A DNA stretch of 64,000 bases from Candidatus Flexicrinis proximus. GTDB taxonomy: Bacteria > Chloroflexota > Anaerolineae > Aggregatilineales > Phototrophicaceae. The notes beneath the pieces are model-generated. The model saw nothing but the letters and a program-made list of their open reading frames with translations. It was not told the origin of the DNA and made no database searches. The stretch covers positions 186,001-250,000 of the forward strand of contig JADJQF010000006.1 of NCBI GenBank assembly GCA_016712885.1, written 5' to 3'. Position numbers and translations under genes: made by a program. This document shows positions 42,140 to 51,463 of the stretch, in pieces; position 1 is the stretch's first letter, and each line of letters starts with the position of its first letter.

Positions 42140-45019
42140 GTGCTGTATTTGACGGCTGCGCCGTTCGCCGCCGCTCTGCTGCTGCTGACGCCGCTTGGCC
42201 GCCCTCAATCTGCCCGTTACGCGCTGACCGCCCTGTGCGGTGCGCTGTTTATCGGGTATGCCGGTTATGTCAGCGCCGCGCAGGCCGGACCAGTGATCGA
42301 AACGGTGCCCTGGGTCCCCTCGCTCGGCTTGTCCCTCTCCTCGTATGGTGACGGTCTCGCGCTGTTATTTGCCCTGCTGGTAACGGGCGTAGGCGCGGTC
42401 GTTGCCTTTTACAGCGCGCAGTACTTTGACGATGAGGCCGAGTCGCAGCGGTTCAGCGTGCTGTTTGCCGCTTTCATGGGCGCGATGCTGACGCTGGTTA
42501 CGGCAGGCAACCTGATCACGCTGTTTATCGGCTGGGAGATGACCAGCTTCCTGTCGTTCCTGCTGATCGGGTTCGAGGGCGGCAAGACGGGGCGCAAGGC
42601 TGAAGAAGCCCGCACCGGCGCGCTGCGCGCATTGATCGTCACCGGCGCGGGCGGATTGGCGCTGGTCGGCGGCGTTGTGCTGTTAGGCACGGCGGCGGGC
42701 AGCTACGAACTCGCGGATATCCTGTCAAATCCGGCGCTGCGCGAGCACGGCTGGTATATGGCCATCGCACTGCTCTTGATAGCGGCGGCGTTCACCAAAT
42801 CGGCGCAGTTCCCATTCCACTTCTGGCTGCCGGGGGCAATGAGCGCGCCCAGCCCGGCCTCGGCCTATCTGCATGCGGCGACCATGGTCAAGGCGGGGGT
42901 GTATCTCCTGCTGCGCTTTCAGCCGGTGCTGGGCGATACCGCGCTGTGGACGGGGCTGGTGACGGGGATCGGCCTGATCACGTTCGTTGTCGGGGCGGCC
43001 ATCGCGACGCGCCAGCGCGACCTGAAGGCGATGCTGGCGTATACGACCGTCTCCGCGCTCGGATCGCTGGTAGCGCTGATCGGACTGCCCGACTCGCTGG
43101 GGATTAAGGCAGCGTTGGTCGGCATCCTGGCGCACGGGGCGTATAAAGCCGCGCTGTTCCTGATGACCGGCGCCATCGAACACGCGACAGGCACGCGCAA
43201 CCTGGACGAACTGGGGGGACTGCGGCGGGCTATGCCGGGGGCGTTTGTGGTGGTGGGGATTTCCGCGCTTTCGATGGCCGGGCTGCCGCCGCTGCTGGGC
43301 TTTATGGCAAAGGACTCGCTGCTGGAGGCGTTGTTCCCCGAGCCGCTGCGCTCGATCGTGCCGCTGGCGGTGGGATTTGCGGCCAGCGTACTGCTGGTCG
43401 TCTCGGGCCTGACGATCCTGCAGGACGCATTCCTGCGGCCACGGCCAGCGGCCGCTCAGGCCGCAGCGGGGAAGAAAGTCGGGGCGTCGGCAAAGACGGC
43501 TGGGCAGCCTAGCGCAGAGCACGACGTGGGGCATGAGGAGGCGGAGCATTACCACGTCAACCCGCTGCTCACGCTGGGGCCGGGGGTGCTGGCCGCTGCC
43601 AGCGTGATCCTGCCGCTGACGCTGACCGCGTTCCTGGACCCGCTGATCAGCGCGTATTACGGAAAGACCACCCACCTGCATCTGTTCCCGGAGCACCCCG
43701 AACCGCTGATCGTGAGCCTCCTGGCGCTGCTGGCCGGGGCACTGCTTGTGAGGTCGCGTCCGGTGTGGTCGGCGTGGTTCGACATCCCGCGGATGCCGAC
43801 CGGCGCGCGTGTCTTCAACGATCTGACGCGGACGGTGGACCGCGCGGGCAGCGCAGCGCTGGGCCTGCAGAGTGGCCACATCCGTTACTACCTGATTCTG
43901 ATCTGGCTGTCGGTGGCCGCGCTGATCGTAGTGCTGGTCATCAATCTGGAGGTGCTGGACGTGCTGCGCGGCGTCCGGGTGACGTTCGACCGGCCGGGCA
44001 CCGACGCGCTGAAGCTGGGGCTGCTGGCGCTGTCCGCGGCGGCAACCGGATATTCGATCTGGACGCGCCGGCATATCTTCGCCGCGCTGGCGCTGGGGAT
44101 GTCGGGTTACGCGCTGGGGGGTGTCTTCCTGCTTGAACCGGCGCCGGACGTGGCGCTTGTGCAAATCCTGGTGGAGACCCTGGGAACGGTGCTGATTATG
44201 GTCATGATCGCGCGGATGGACGCGATTAACGGCCGGCTGCGGGTCGACGCGATGCGCGACCTGTGGGCGACTTCGATGATCGGCAAGGTGCGCGATGTGG
44301 CGATCGCAATGATCATCGGCGGGGCAGTGGCGCTGGTGGCGGTATCGACGGTGGCCAGCCGGCCCGACCGCGACGCGGTCAACGAACCGATTGCGGTGTG
44401 GCATCTGCTGCACACCTATCCCGACATCAAAATCACAGACTCGGTGGCGGCGATCGTCACTGACTTCCGCGGCACCGATACGCTGTTCGAAATCCTGGTG
44501 TTCTCAGCGGCGGGGCTGGGCGTTCTGACGCTGCTGACGCAGCCGGGGATCAACGTGGAGCCGGAACCCGAGCGGCGCGAGTCGAAGCTGGAGACGCCGC
44601 TGACGATGCTGGCGCTGCGGCTGGTGCTGCCGTTCGCGCTGCTGGTGGCGGCGTCGCACCTGCTGTATGGCGGAGGCGGCCCGGGGGACGGATTCACGGC
44701 AGGGGTGATCGCCGGGCTGGCCGTTTCGCTGAGTTATGTGGTGCGGGGCTTCAACCGGACGCGTTTGGCCTTCCCGTGGCTCAAGCCGCGGCGGTTCATC
44801 ATCGCCGGGCTGGTGCTGTCACAGGTCAATGCGGTGATCTGGGCGCTGGCCGAAGGACTGCCGTTTATGCGGGTACGCGACTTTGGCGACGCGCCGGCCG
44901 GGCTGCATTTCACATCGACACTGCTGTTCGAGGCCGCGATCCTGCTGACGGTGTTCGGGGCGGTGACCCTGATTATGGACACCATCGCGCACCCGGTGGC
45001 GGAGGAGGACGAGGGATGA
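42140..45019 (+). CDS. mrpA: Mrp Na+/H+ antiporter, fused MrpA-MrpB subunit
   Basis: The 959-residue membrane protein has the proton-pumping module related to complex I NuoL in the first 500 residues: NLITLFIGWEMTSFLSFLLIGFE and the helix with AAAFTKSAQFPFHFWLPGAM. The C-terminal region (from about residue 810, LRLVLPFALLVAASHLLYGG, GPGDGFTAGVIAG) corresponds to the separate MrpB subunit of Bacillus, so A and B are fused. The multi-subunit antiporter exports Na+ in exchange for H+, giving salt and alkali tolerance. GTG start with GGAGGTG upstream. Its TGA overlaps the ATG of mrpC. Confidence 0.94.
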   Translation: MLYLTAAPFAAALLLLTPLGRPQSARYALTALCGALFIGYAGYVSAAQAGPVIETVPWVPSLGLSLSSYGDGLALLFALLVTGVGAVVAFYSAQYFDDEAESQRFSVLFAAFMGAMLTLVTAGNLITLFIGWEMTSFLSFLLIGFEGGKTGRKAEEARTGALRALIVTGAGGLALVGGVVLLGTAAGSYELADILSNPALREHGWYMAIALLLIAAAFTKSAQFPFHFWLPGAMSAPSPASAYLHAATMVKAGVYLLLRFQPVLGDTALWTGLVTGIGLITFVVGAAIATRQRDLKAMLAYTTVSALGSLVALIGLPDSLGIKAALVGILAHGAYKAALFLMTGAIEHATGTRNLDELGGLRRAMPGAFVVVGISALSMAGLPPLLGFMAKDSLLEALFPEPLRSIVPLAVGFAASVLLVVSGLTILQDAFLRPRPAAAQAAAGKKVGASAKTAGQPSAEHDVGHEEAEHYHVNPLLTLGPGVLAAASVILPLTLTAFLDPLISAYYGKTTHLHLFPEHPEPLIVSLLALLAGALLVRSRPVWSAWFDIPRMPTGARVFNDLTRTVDRAGSAALGLQSGHIRYYLILIWLSVAALIVVLVINLEVLDVLRGVRVTFDRPGTDALKLGLLALSAAATGYSIWTRRHIFAALALGMSGYALGGVFLLEPAPDVALVQILVETLGTVLIMVMIARMDAINGRLRVDAMRDLWATSMIGKVRDVAIAMIIGGAVALVAVSTVASRPDRDAVNEPIAVWHLLHTYPDIKITDSVAAIVTDFRGTDTLFEILVFSAAGLGVLTLLTQPGINVEPEPERRESKLETPLTMLALRLVLPFALLVAASHLLYGGGGPGDGFTAGVIAGLAVSLSYVVRGFNRTRLAFPWLKPRRFIIAGLVLSQVNAVIWALAEGLPFMRVRDFGDAPAGLHFTSTLLFEAAILLTVFGAVTLIMDTIAHPVAEEDEG

Positions 45020-45381
45020 ACATCGTTTTCGCGCTGGTCACCGGCGTGTTATTCGGAATGGGCGTGTTTCAACTGCTGCGCCGGGACCTGATCAAGGTGG
45101 CGATGGGGTTTTATACGCTGTTTACGGCGATCAACCTGTTCTTTCTGGCGGTGGGCGCGTTCGACGGGACAACGGCGGCGTATGTGGTCGCGGAAAAGGT
45201 CGGGACGCTGACCGAGGCCGTCCCGAACGGCGTCCCATCCGACCCGCTGGTACAGGCGCTGCTGCTGACGGCTATTGTGATCAGCTTCGGCAGCTACGCA
45301 CTGCTGCTGGGCATGCTGAACGTGATCGCGCGGCGCAACCGCTCGCTTAACGCCGACATGCTGAATAATCTGACGAGGTAG
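45016..45381 (+). CDS. mrpC: Mrp Na+/H+ antiporter subunit C
   Basis: The 121-residue protein has three membrane helices and resembles complex I NuoK: FGMGVFQLLRRDLIKVAMGF, INLFFLAVG and DPLVQALLLTAIVISFGSYA. The start overlaps the stop of mrpA in ATGA, replacing a longer out-of-family frame from 44776. It completes the membrane arm with MrpA and MrpD. Confidence 0.93.
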   Translation: MNIVFALVTGVLFGMGVFQLLRRDLIKVAMGFYTLFTAINLFFLAVGAFDGTTAAYVVAEKVGTLTEAVPNGVPSDPLVQALLLTAIVISFGSYALLLGMLNVIARRNRSLNADMLNNLTR

Positions 45382-45383
45382 GC

Positions 45384-46910
45384 ATGAGTTCTGATAATCC
45401 ACTGCTCCTCGCACCCATTTTCATACACGTCTTTTGCGGGCTGGTGGCGCTGGCGCTGTGGCGCTTCAACCTGTATCAGCGCATTATCGGAGTCCTGAGC
45501 GGGCTGCTGGCGTTGGGATGCACCGCCGCGCTGTCGATGCAGGTGGCCGCGGATGGGGTGCAGGTGTACCGGCTGGGAGGCTGGCAGCCGCCGTACGGGA
45601 TCGCGCTGGTGGCCGACGGGCTGACCGTATTCTTCAGCCTGATGGTGGGCATCGTGGTGCTGGCGGCGATGGTCTACACCTATTCGTGCCGCGAGAAATC
45701 CATGCTGCGGAACGCCTATATGCCGCTGGCGCTGATGCAGGCGGCGGCGCTGAACGGGGCGTTCATCACGGGCGACATCTTCACGTTTTTCGTGTTTATG
45801 GAACTGCTGGTGATCACCTCGGTGATCCTGGTCGCCAACAGCGACAATCCCGACGGGATCGAGGCGGCGACCAAGTACCTGCTGATCAGCGCGTCAGGGA
45901 CGCTGCTGCTGCTGGCCGGGATCGCGATGGTGTATGCCAATTACGGGACGCTGAACATGGCCGACATCGCGCGGCTGGCGGCAGAAGCCGGGGACACCAA
46001 CCTGGCGGCGGGCGCGGCAATGATGCTGATGTGCGCGTTCCTGCTCAAGAGCGCGGCCTTCCCCTTCCATTTCTGGCAGCCGGATTTCCATACAACCGCC
46101 CCTGCCCCGATGTCGGCGCTGCTGTCGTCGGTGGTGGTTAAGGTCGGGGTATACGGCCTGATCCGGCTCACTACGCTGATGTTTCCGGCCTCGGCCGGGG
46201 ATGTCCGAGCGATCCTGGTGGGATTGGGGCTGGTCGGCATCCTCTTCGGCGGGCTGACGGCAATGCGTACGCACAATCTCAAGCGCGTGCTGGCGTATTC
46301 GACGCTGGCGCAAATCGGCTTCATCCTGATCGGGATTGGATGGGGAACGCCGCTGGCGCTGGCAGGAGCGCTGATCTATGCGTTTAACCATGCGCTGATC
46401 AAGTCGGCGCTGCTGATGCTGGCAGGGCTGGTGGCGAGCCGGACAACTACCAAGACCTCGGCGCTGGAAAACAGCCACGGCGTTGGTCACGGCATGCCGT
46501 GGCCGAGCCTGCTGTTCTTTACCGGCGGGCTGGCGTTGGCAGGCATCCCGCCGCTGAACGGGTTCATCAGCAAGGTCGCGATAGTCCAGGGCGGCGTCGA
46601 GGCGGCGCAGACCACGGGTGCGGGGACGACGTGGCTGTGGCTCGCGATGGCGGTGGGCGGCGGGCTCCTCTCACTGATGTATGTGACCCGGACCTGGCAG
46701 CTGATTTTCCAGCAGGGGCCGGATAACCTGACGGCAAAACTGAAGCCGTTCAACGAAGGGGATTCGTGGCTGGCGCCCGCGCTGCTGATCGGCGGATGCG
46801 TGCTGCTGGGGATTTTCGGCGCGCCACTGGTCGAGGCGGCGCAGACGATTGCTGTACAGATTGGAGCGCCGGTGCATTACATCGTCGCAGTGCTGGGGGG
46901 TGGTTCATGA
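45384..46910 (+). CDS. mrpD: Mrp Na+/H+ antiporter subunit D
   Basis: The 508-residue protein has about 14 membrane helices and belongs to the complex I NuoN/M/L-type proton_antipo_M family. FVFMELLVITSVILVANS and LLKSAAFPFHFWQPDFHTTAP contain the conserved Glu and Lys of the proton channel. It begins 2 nt after mrpC with GAGGTAGGC upstream, and overlaps mrpE by four bases. Confidence 0.94.
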   Translation: MSSDNPLLLAPIFIHVFCGLVALALWRFNLYQRIIGVLSGLLALGCTAALSMQVAADGVQVYRLGGWQPPYGIALVADGLTVFFSLMVGIVVLAAMVYTYSCREKSMLRNAYMPLALMQAAALNGAFITGDIFTFFVFMELLVITSVILVANSDNPDGIEAATKYLLISASGTLLLLAGIAMVYANYGTLNMADIARLAAEAGDTNLAAGAAMMLMCAFLLKSAAFPFHFWQPDFHTTAPAPMSALLSSVVVKVGVYGLIRLTTLMFPASAGDVRAILVGLGLVGILFGGLTAMRTHNLKRVLAYSTLAQIGFILIGIGWGTPLALAGALIYAFNHALIKSALLMLAGLVASRTTTKTSALENSHGVGHGMPWPSLLFFTGGLALAGIPPLNGFISKVAIVQGGVEAAQTTGAGTTWLWLAMAVGGGLLSLMYVTRTWQLIFQQGPDNLTAKLKPFNEGDSWLAPALLIGGCVLLGIFGAPLVEAAQTIAVQIGAPVHYIVAVLGGGS

Positions 46911-47422
46911 GGCTGGTCACCGTTACGCTCCAATATGTGTTCATTTCGGCAATTATCGGGGTGCTGTGGATGATTATGACGGCACAGCTCAACCTGGCGG
47001 GCTGGGGGCTGGGCATGCTGATCAGTCTCGCGCTGCTGGCCGCCGTCCGCGGAAGCCAGGGGATTGACGTGCATCCGTTGCAACTGCCGGTAAGGCTTTT
47101 CTGGCTGATTGCGTACCTGGGTGTCCTGACCCTGGATGTGATCAAGACGGGGTGGGACGTGGCGCTGCGTATCCTGGGGATCAGGCCGATCGAATCGGGC
47201 ATCATCAAGGTGGCCGTCACGGATGAGCGGCAGGAGATCGCAGCGCTGACCGCGCATGGGATCACGATCACGCCGGGGCAGATGGTGGTTGATTTTGACC
47301 ACGTCGGCGACGAGCGGCACGTTTACGTACACTGCCTCGATGTGCCGGGGTCGCTGGCTACCCTGGAGTCCGACCAGGCCCGGCGGATGCGGTATTTCAA
47401 GAGGATACTGGGCGATGGATAA
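46907..47422 (+). CDS. mrpE: Mrp Na+/H+ antiporter subunit E
   Basis: The 171-residue protein has two or three N-terminal membrane helices and a soluble C-terminal domain. ALTAHGITITPGQMVVDF and HVYVHCLDV are the MNHE signature (antiport activity and assembly subunit). Its ATG overlaps the mrpD stop, and its end overlaps mrpF by 8 nt. Confidence 0.92.
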   Translation: MRLVTVTLQYVFISAIIGVLWMIMTAQLNLAGWGLGMLISLALLAAVRGSQGIDVHPLQLPVRLFWLIAYLGVLTLDVIKTGWDVALRILGIRPIESGIIKVAVTDERQEIAALTAHGITITPGQMVVDFDHVGDERHVYVHCLDVPGSLATLESDQARRMRYFKRILGDG

Positions 47423-47690
47423 CCTGATAAACCTGCTGATCGATGTCGTGTTGATGGTGCTGGTGGCTGCGATGATCCTGTCGGCTGTGCGCGTGTTCCG
47501 CGGCGGCACGCCACTCGACCGGTTGCAGGCTTCCGACCTGGTAACCACCATCACGATCGCGCTGGTGGCGGTCGTGGGTTTGGCGCAGGACTCGCCTCTG
47601 CTGATCGACCTGGGAATCGCGCTGGCGGCGTTCTCGTTCATCGGGACAATAGCAGTGGCGCGCTTCATGCGGGAAGGCAAGGTGTTCTAA
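47415..47690 (+). CDS. mrpF: Mrp Na+/H+ antiporter subunit F
   Basis: The 91-residue protein has three membrane helices. AVRVFRGGTPLDRLQASDL is the family's conserved cytoplasmic loop, with the Asp of DRLQASD. It overlaps the end of mrpE and is followed by mrpG after one base. Confidence 0.92.
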   Translation: MDNLINLLIDVVLMVLVAAMILSAVRVFRGGTPLDRLQASDLVTTITIALVAVVGLAQDSPLLIDLGIALAAFSFIGTIAVARFMREGKVF

Positions 47691-47691
47691 G

Positions 47692-48009
47692 ATGCAGATC
47701 ATCGGGGGCGCGCTGCTGCTGATCGGCACGTTTTTCGTGGCGGTCGGCGTCTACGGCGTGGTGTTCAAGCTGACCAATGTCTACGAGCGGCTGCACGCGG
47801 CGGGGAAAGTGGCGACGCTGGGGCTGGTCAGCATCCTGCTTGGCGTCGCGCTGCTGCAGCCGGCAGTGTGGACCAAGGTGGTCGTCCTGATTGGCTTCAT
47901 GGTACTGACGTCGCCGGCAGTCAGCCACGCTATCGCCAACGCGGCCCATGACCAGCATATCCCGGCGGGAAAACGCGATGATCTGGACGTCAGCAAGCGA
48001 GAGCAGTAG
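47692..48009 (+). CDS. mrpG: Mrp Na+/H+ antiporter subunit G
   Basis: The 105-residue protein has three membrane helices. Residues 20-40 (VYGVVFKLTNVYERLHAAGK) and VLTSPAVSHAIANAAH match the MnhG/PhaG family. It is the last recognised subunit, so the operon is complete in the order AB-C-D-E-F-G. Confidence 0.92.
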   Translation: MQIIGGALLLIGTFFVAVGVYGVVFKLTNVYERLHAAGKVATLGLVSILLGVALLQPAVWTKVVVLIGFMVLTSPAVSHAIANAAHDQHIPAGKRDDLDVSKREQ

Positions 48010-48020
48010 CGAGGAGGGGT

Positions 48021-48392
48021 ATGGCCCACACGATCGTCAGTTCGACCCATCCCCATATCACGCATGTGCGCTTTACCGACCTGCTGACGCAGGACGACCT
48101 GCACAGCGACGAGGCGCTGGGCCTTAATGCCGGCAGGTTGACCGGCGTGCTGCTCGACGTCAGGACGATGAAGCTGGACCTGCCTGAGGGGTTCACCAGC
48201 GGGGTACAGACCAGCTTTTTCATCAACCCTAACCTGCTTCACCTAGCCGTCGTGATCGAGTCGCCGCTGCTGCGGAGCGTCGCGCTGATGGCCGCCAAGA
48301 TGATGAAGCAGCGCGACAAACTCAGCCTGCACGATACGCTGGAGAGCGCGGAAACCCACCTGCTGGCCCTGCTTCACAAGCAAGGACTGTAG
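48021..48392 (+). CDS. Unknown small protein downstream of the Mrp operon
   Basis: The 123-residue soluble protein follows mrpG by 11 nt and has GGAGGGG before the ATG, so it is probably in the same transcript. Alternating strands and helices and the ending LHDTLESAETHLLALL resemble STAS/SpoIIAA-like folds, but the match is only by eye. A regulatory partner of the antiporter is possible, not shown. Confidence 0.6.
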   Translation: MAHTIVSSTHPHITHVRFTDLLTQDDLHSDEALGLNAGRLTGVLLDVRTMKLDLPEGFTSGVQTSFFINPNLLHLAVVIESPLLRSVALMAAKMMKQRDKLSLHDTLESAETHLLALLHKQGL

Positions 48393-48448
48393 GCAGGCGC
48401 CGAACCGAAGCGCGCCCTTTCCCGACTGACAAGAGCGCGGCAGGGCTT

Positions 48449-48454
48449 GTATAC
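48449..48454 (+). promoter_or_regulatory. Possible -10 box for the gene at 48480
   Basis: TATACT lies about 25 nt upstream of the chosen ATG. No good -35 hexamer is visible at the expected distance. The call rests on this hexamer alone. Confidence 0.35.
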
Positions 48455-48479
48455 TGACCGCGTTCAAATGGGGTGTGGT

Positions 48480-49487
48480 ATGACTCTGGCGCAATTCCTG
48501 TTGATCCTCGGAGGCATTGGCGCGCTGCTGGTCGCGCTGGCCGTGCAGCGCCGCTGGAAACGCCCGCAAAGCGTGGCGCGCGGCCTGATCGTGAGCTATG
48601 TGATTATCGTGCTGGCGCTGGCCGGCGGAGAGCTGTACATGCGCTACGGATACGCCGACTCGCGCATGGAGTTCGGGCTGCACGGCAGCAATTGGGCGAA
48701 CAAGTACATGGTCAAGAACAGCCTCGGCTACCGCGACCGCGAATGGACCATCGACGAACTGGTGTCGCGCACAACCGTCTTTGTGCTGGGCGACTCGTTC
48801 ACGGAAGGCTGGGGGCTGAATAACGCCGCCGACCGCTACACGGATGTGTTGCAGGCGCACCTGGGCGACGATTACGCGGTGGTGACGCTGGCCCATGCCG
48901 GAGAGGCGACTTTCCACCAGACGCAGAACCTGCTGAATTACCCGTATCCGTCGCCCGACATCGTCATCTGGCAGTATTTCCTCAACGACATCGAGGTCGC
49001 CGCGCAGTCGAACGGCATGGAGTGGGATTTCGAGGCGCCGCCGGAGCCGCAGATCGCCCGGGAGTCGTATCTTGCCAGCTTCATCTACTGGCGCGCGAAT
49101 TACGACAAGCTATTCACCAACGTCCATGACGGGCGGAGCGAGTGGGAGTTCAACTACGCGGCCTACGACAACGCGTTCATCTGGGATGTCCACCGGCAGG
49201 AGATCGACCGGCTGATCGCGGAGATCGAAGCACGCGGGGCGCGGCTGATCGTCGTGATCTTCCCGAATATGCTCGATCCGGTGGGCAGCGTGCCATATGT
49301 CGACCGGGTCGCGCAGGAATTCGAGGCGCAGGGGATCACGGAAATCCTGAAGCTGACCGACGAGGCCGCCGCGTGGGGCTTACAGGAGCGGATCGTCTCG
49401 AACTTCGACTCGCACGCCTCGGTCGCGTTCAACCAGCGCGTCGGCGATATGATCTACGAACAGTTTTTCAAGGGAAGCGATGAGTAA
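48480..49487 (+). CDS. SGNH-hydrolase-like membrane protein (paralogue 2)
   Basis: This 335-residue protein has two N-terminal hydrophobic segments and an SGNH-like domain with VLGDSFTEGWG (Ser at about residue 105) and WQYFLNDIEVAAQSNG. It ends in NFDSHASVAFN, where Asp and His take the place of the DAHPS block of paralogue 1 at 1741. The two proteins align over their whole length with many identical stretches, so they arose by duplication. It is followed after 18 nt by a GT39-like gene, suggesting work on a lipid-linked or surface glycan. Confidence 0.75.
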   Translation: MTLAQFLLILGGIGALLVALAVQRRWKRPQSVARGLIVSYVIIVLALAGGELYMRYGYADSRMEFGLHGSNWANKYMVKNSLGYRDREWTIDELVSRTTVFVLGDSFTEGWGLNNAADRYTDVLQAHLGDDYAVVTLAHAGEATFHQTQNLLNYPYPSPDIVIWQYFLNDIEVAAQSNGMEWDFEAPPEPQIARESYLASFIYWRANYDKLFTNVHDGRSEWEFNYAAYDNAFIWDVHRQEIDRLIAEIEARGARLIVVIFPNMLDPVGSVPYVDRVAQEFEAQGITEILKLTDEAAAWGLQERIVSNFDSHASVAFNQRVGDMIYEQFFKGSDE

Positions 49488-49505
49488 GAAAAGTGACGAG
49501 AAGCG

Positions 49506-51392
49506 ATGAGCGGAAAAGCTGAACAGCCACGCGCTTCGATCCTTCAATCGCTTCTCCGCGTCCCGCTGCTCCCCATCCTGCTGGTCCTGCTGCTGGCCGC
49601 CGCGATGCGGATCGTCGGCGCGGCGCACAACCCGATCTGGTCAGATGAGGCCTGGAATATGTGGGCGACGGCCGGCGGGTTCGCCGAGATGTTCGAACGG
49701 CTGGCGGCCAACCACCACCCTCCGGCGTACTTCCTCGCGCTTGACCTGTGGCCGGCGCTGGCCGGCGAGTCGCGGCTGGCGCTGCGGTTTCTGAGCATCG
49801 CGGCGGGGATGCTGGCGGTGGCCGTCGTATATCGCACGGGAAAAGACCATTTCGGGACGGCGGCGGGGATCAGCGCAGCGCTGGTGTTCGCGGTATTTGA
49901 GCAGCCGGTATATTACGGCCAATCGGTGCGGCATTATGCGTGGCTGCTGCTGGCCGAAGCGCTGGCGCTGTGGACGTTCCTGCGCGTTCTGCGCCGCCCG
50001 ACATGGGCGCGATTGGCCGCTTATATGGCCGCGGTGGCTTTCGTCGCCTACAGCGTGTATATCGGGCTGATCGCCGTGGCCGCGCAGGCGGGGGTCGGGC
50101 TGGGGGTATGGCGCGCGCCGCTGAAGTCGAAGGTGCGGCTGCTGCTGGCCTACGCGGGGGCGCTGGCCCTGTTCGCGCCGTGGTTAATAGCCGCGCTGCC
50201 CGGCGCGCTGCGCAAGATCGAGGCTGGGGCGATCACCGGCTATATCAACAGTATCCCGACGACGGCGGATGGGCTGCTGAAAATGATCGATATCCTGTTG
50301 GGCGGACAGGCGGCGCTGGGGCTGGGGTTGATCGCCCTGGCGGTGAGTAGCCGGTTCCTGAGCGCGGAGAAATCTGAGCGGCGCAGCGAGCGGCAGGCGT
50401 TTCTCGCCGTCCTCGCGTGTTCGGTGGGCGCGCTGGCGGCGATGGCGCTGTTGAACCTGCGCGTGGGCGTGGTGAGCGAAAGGACGCTGGCGTTCATGAC
50501 GCCGGCGTTCGCGCTGGCACTGGGAGCCGGCGCGGCTGGACTGCCGCCGCGCGCGCGAAATGCGCTGATCGGCGCGCTGACCGTGTGGGCGATCCTCACG
50601 CCGCAGCACATCATCCCGCGCCTGAACAGCGATCTGGCGGCGGAGACGGTCGCCGCGGGGTACAGCGCGGGCGATCTGGTCGTGCTGGAGGCCGGCTTCG
50701 ACGATATGGCCTTCGCCTACGAGATGGAAGCGCGGCTGCCGGAGACCGACCGGCGGGTGTTCCCGACGTTCTACGAATATGACTATCCTGACGATCCGGC
50801 GATGCTGGCGGCGCTGGACGCGGAGATTGCCGGGTCGGATCGCGCATGGCTGGTCTACTGGAACGTCCCGCAGCGCCTGCACGAGCGGCTGCGCGACGCG
50901 GGCTTTACCCGCACGGAGCGCACACGCATCCCGGTCGGCGTCGATGATCCGCTGTACCTGATCTACCCGGAGATCGAAATCTCGCGCTATGTGCGGCTGG
51001 AGCCGGAGGCCGCCCCGCGGCGGTTCGGCGACGCGCTAACGCTGCTGGAAGCGATCACGCCGGAGCGCGTGCCGATTGGCGGCGCGTTCAGCGTCGACCT
51101 GATCTGGCAGGCGGAGACGCCGCTGCCGCTGGATTACACGACGGCGCTGTTCGTGCTGGACGAAGGCGGCGCGACCCGGTTGGAGTCCTTCGGGCCGGAC
51201 GCGGCCAATCCGGCGACCCAATGGCCGACGGAGGTGCCGGTGATCGACACGCACCGGTTCAGGCTGCCGCCCGAACTGGCGCCGGGACGTTATGCGCTGT
51301 ATGCGGTCGTCTACTGGTATCAAACGGTCGATACGCCGCTGACGGTCGGGGGTGAGCGTGGGGCGGTGGTCGGTGAAATCGTCGTAAAATGA
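49506..51392 (+). CDS. GT39/ArnT-like membrane glycosyltransferase
   Basis: The 628-residue protein has about ten membrane helices followed by a soluble C-terminal domain of about 200 residues. The first loop has NPIWSDEAWNMW, with the Asp-Glu pair typical of the active site of GT-C enzymes (PMT/ArnT family), and ANHHPPAYFLALDLW fits the second loop. Such enzymes transfer sugar from a polyprenyl-phosphate donor to protein or lipid on the outer face. The C-terminal beta-rich domain (from about residue 480) is extra relative to the core. Confidence 0.82.
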   Translation: MSGKAEQPRASILQSLLRVPLLPILLVLLLAAAMRIVGAAHNPIWSDEAWNMWATAGGFAEMFERLAANHHPPAYFLALDLWPALAGESRLALRFLSIAAGMLAVAVVYRTGKDHFGTAAGISAALVFAVFEQPVYYGQSVRHYAWLLLAEALALWTFLRVLRRPTWARLAAYMAAVAFVAYSVYIGLIAVAAQAGVGLGVWRAPLKSKVRLLLAYAGALALFAPWLIAALPGALRKIEAGAITGYINSIPTTADGLLKMIDILLGGQAALGLGLIALAVSSRFLSAEKSERRSERQAFLAVLACSVGALAAMALLNLRVGVVSERTLAFMTPAFALALGAGAAGLPPRARNALIGALTVWAILTPQHIIPRLNSDLAAETVAAGYSAGDLVVLEAGFDDMAFAYEMEARLPETDRRVFPTFYEYDYPDDPAMLAALDAEIAGSDRAWLVYWNVPQRLHERLRDAGFTRTERTRIPVGVDDPLYLIYPEIEISRYVRLEPEAAPRRFGDALTLLEAITPERVPIGGAFSVDLIWQAETPLPLDYTTALFVLDEGGATRLESFGPDAANPATQWPTEVPVIDTHRFRLPPELAPGRYALYAVVYWYQTVDTPLTVGGERGAVVGEIVVK

Positions 51393-51463
51393 GCGGTTCG
51401 GCCCGGCCTATATCATCATCGTCATGACTGGACAGGGCGCGGCCTGTACTTCGCCGCTGCCGG

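Noticed and set aside
42725..44413. Reverse frame of 562 codons opposite mrpA
   Set aside because: It is His/Arg/Gln-rich with no family features, and mrpA is certain on the plus strand.
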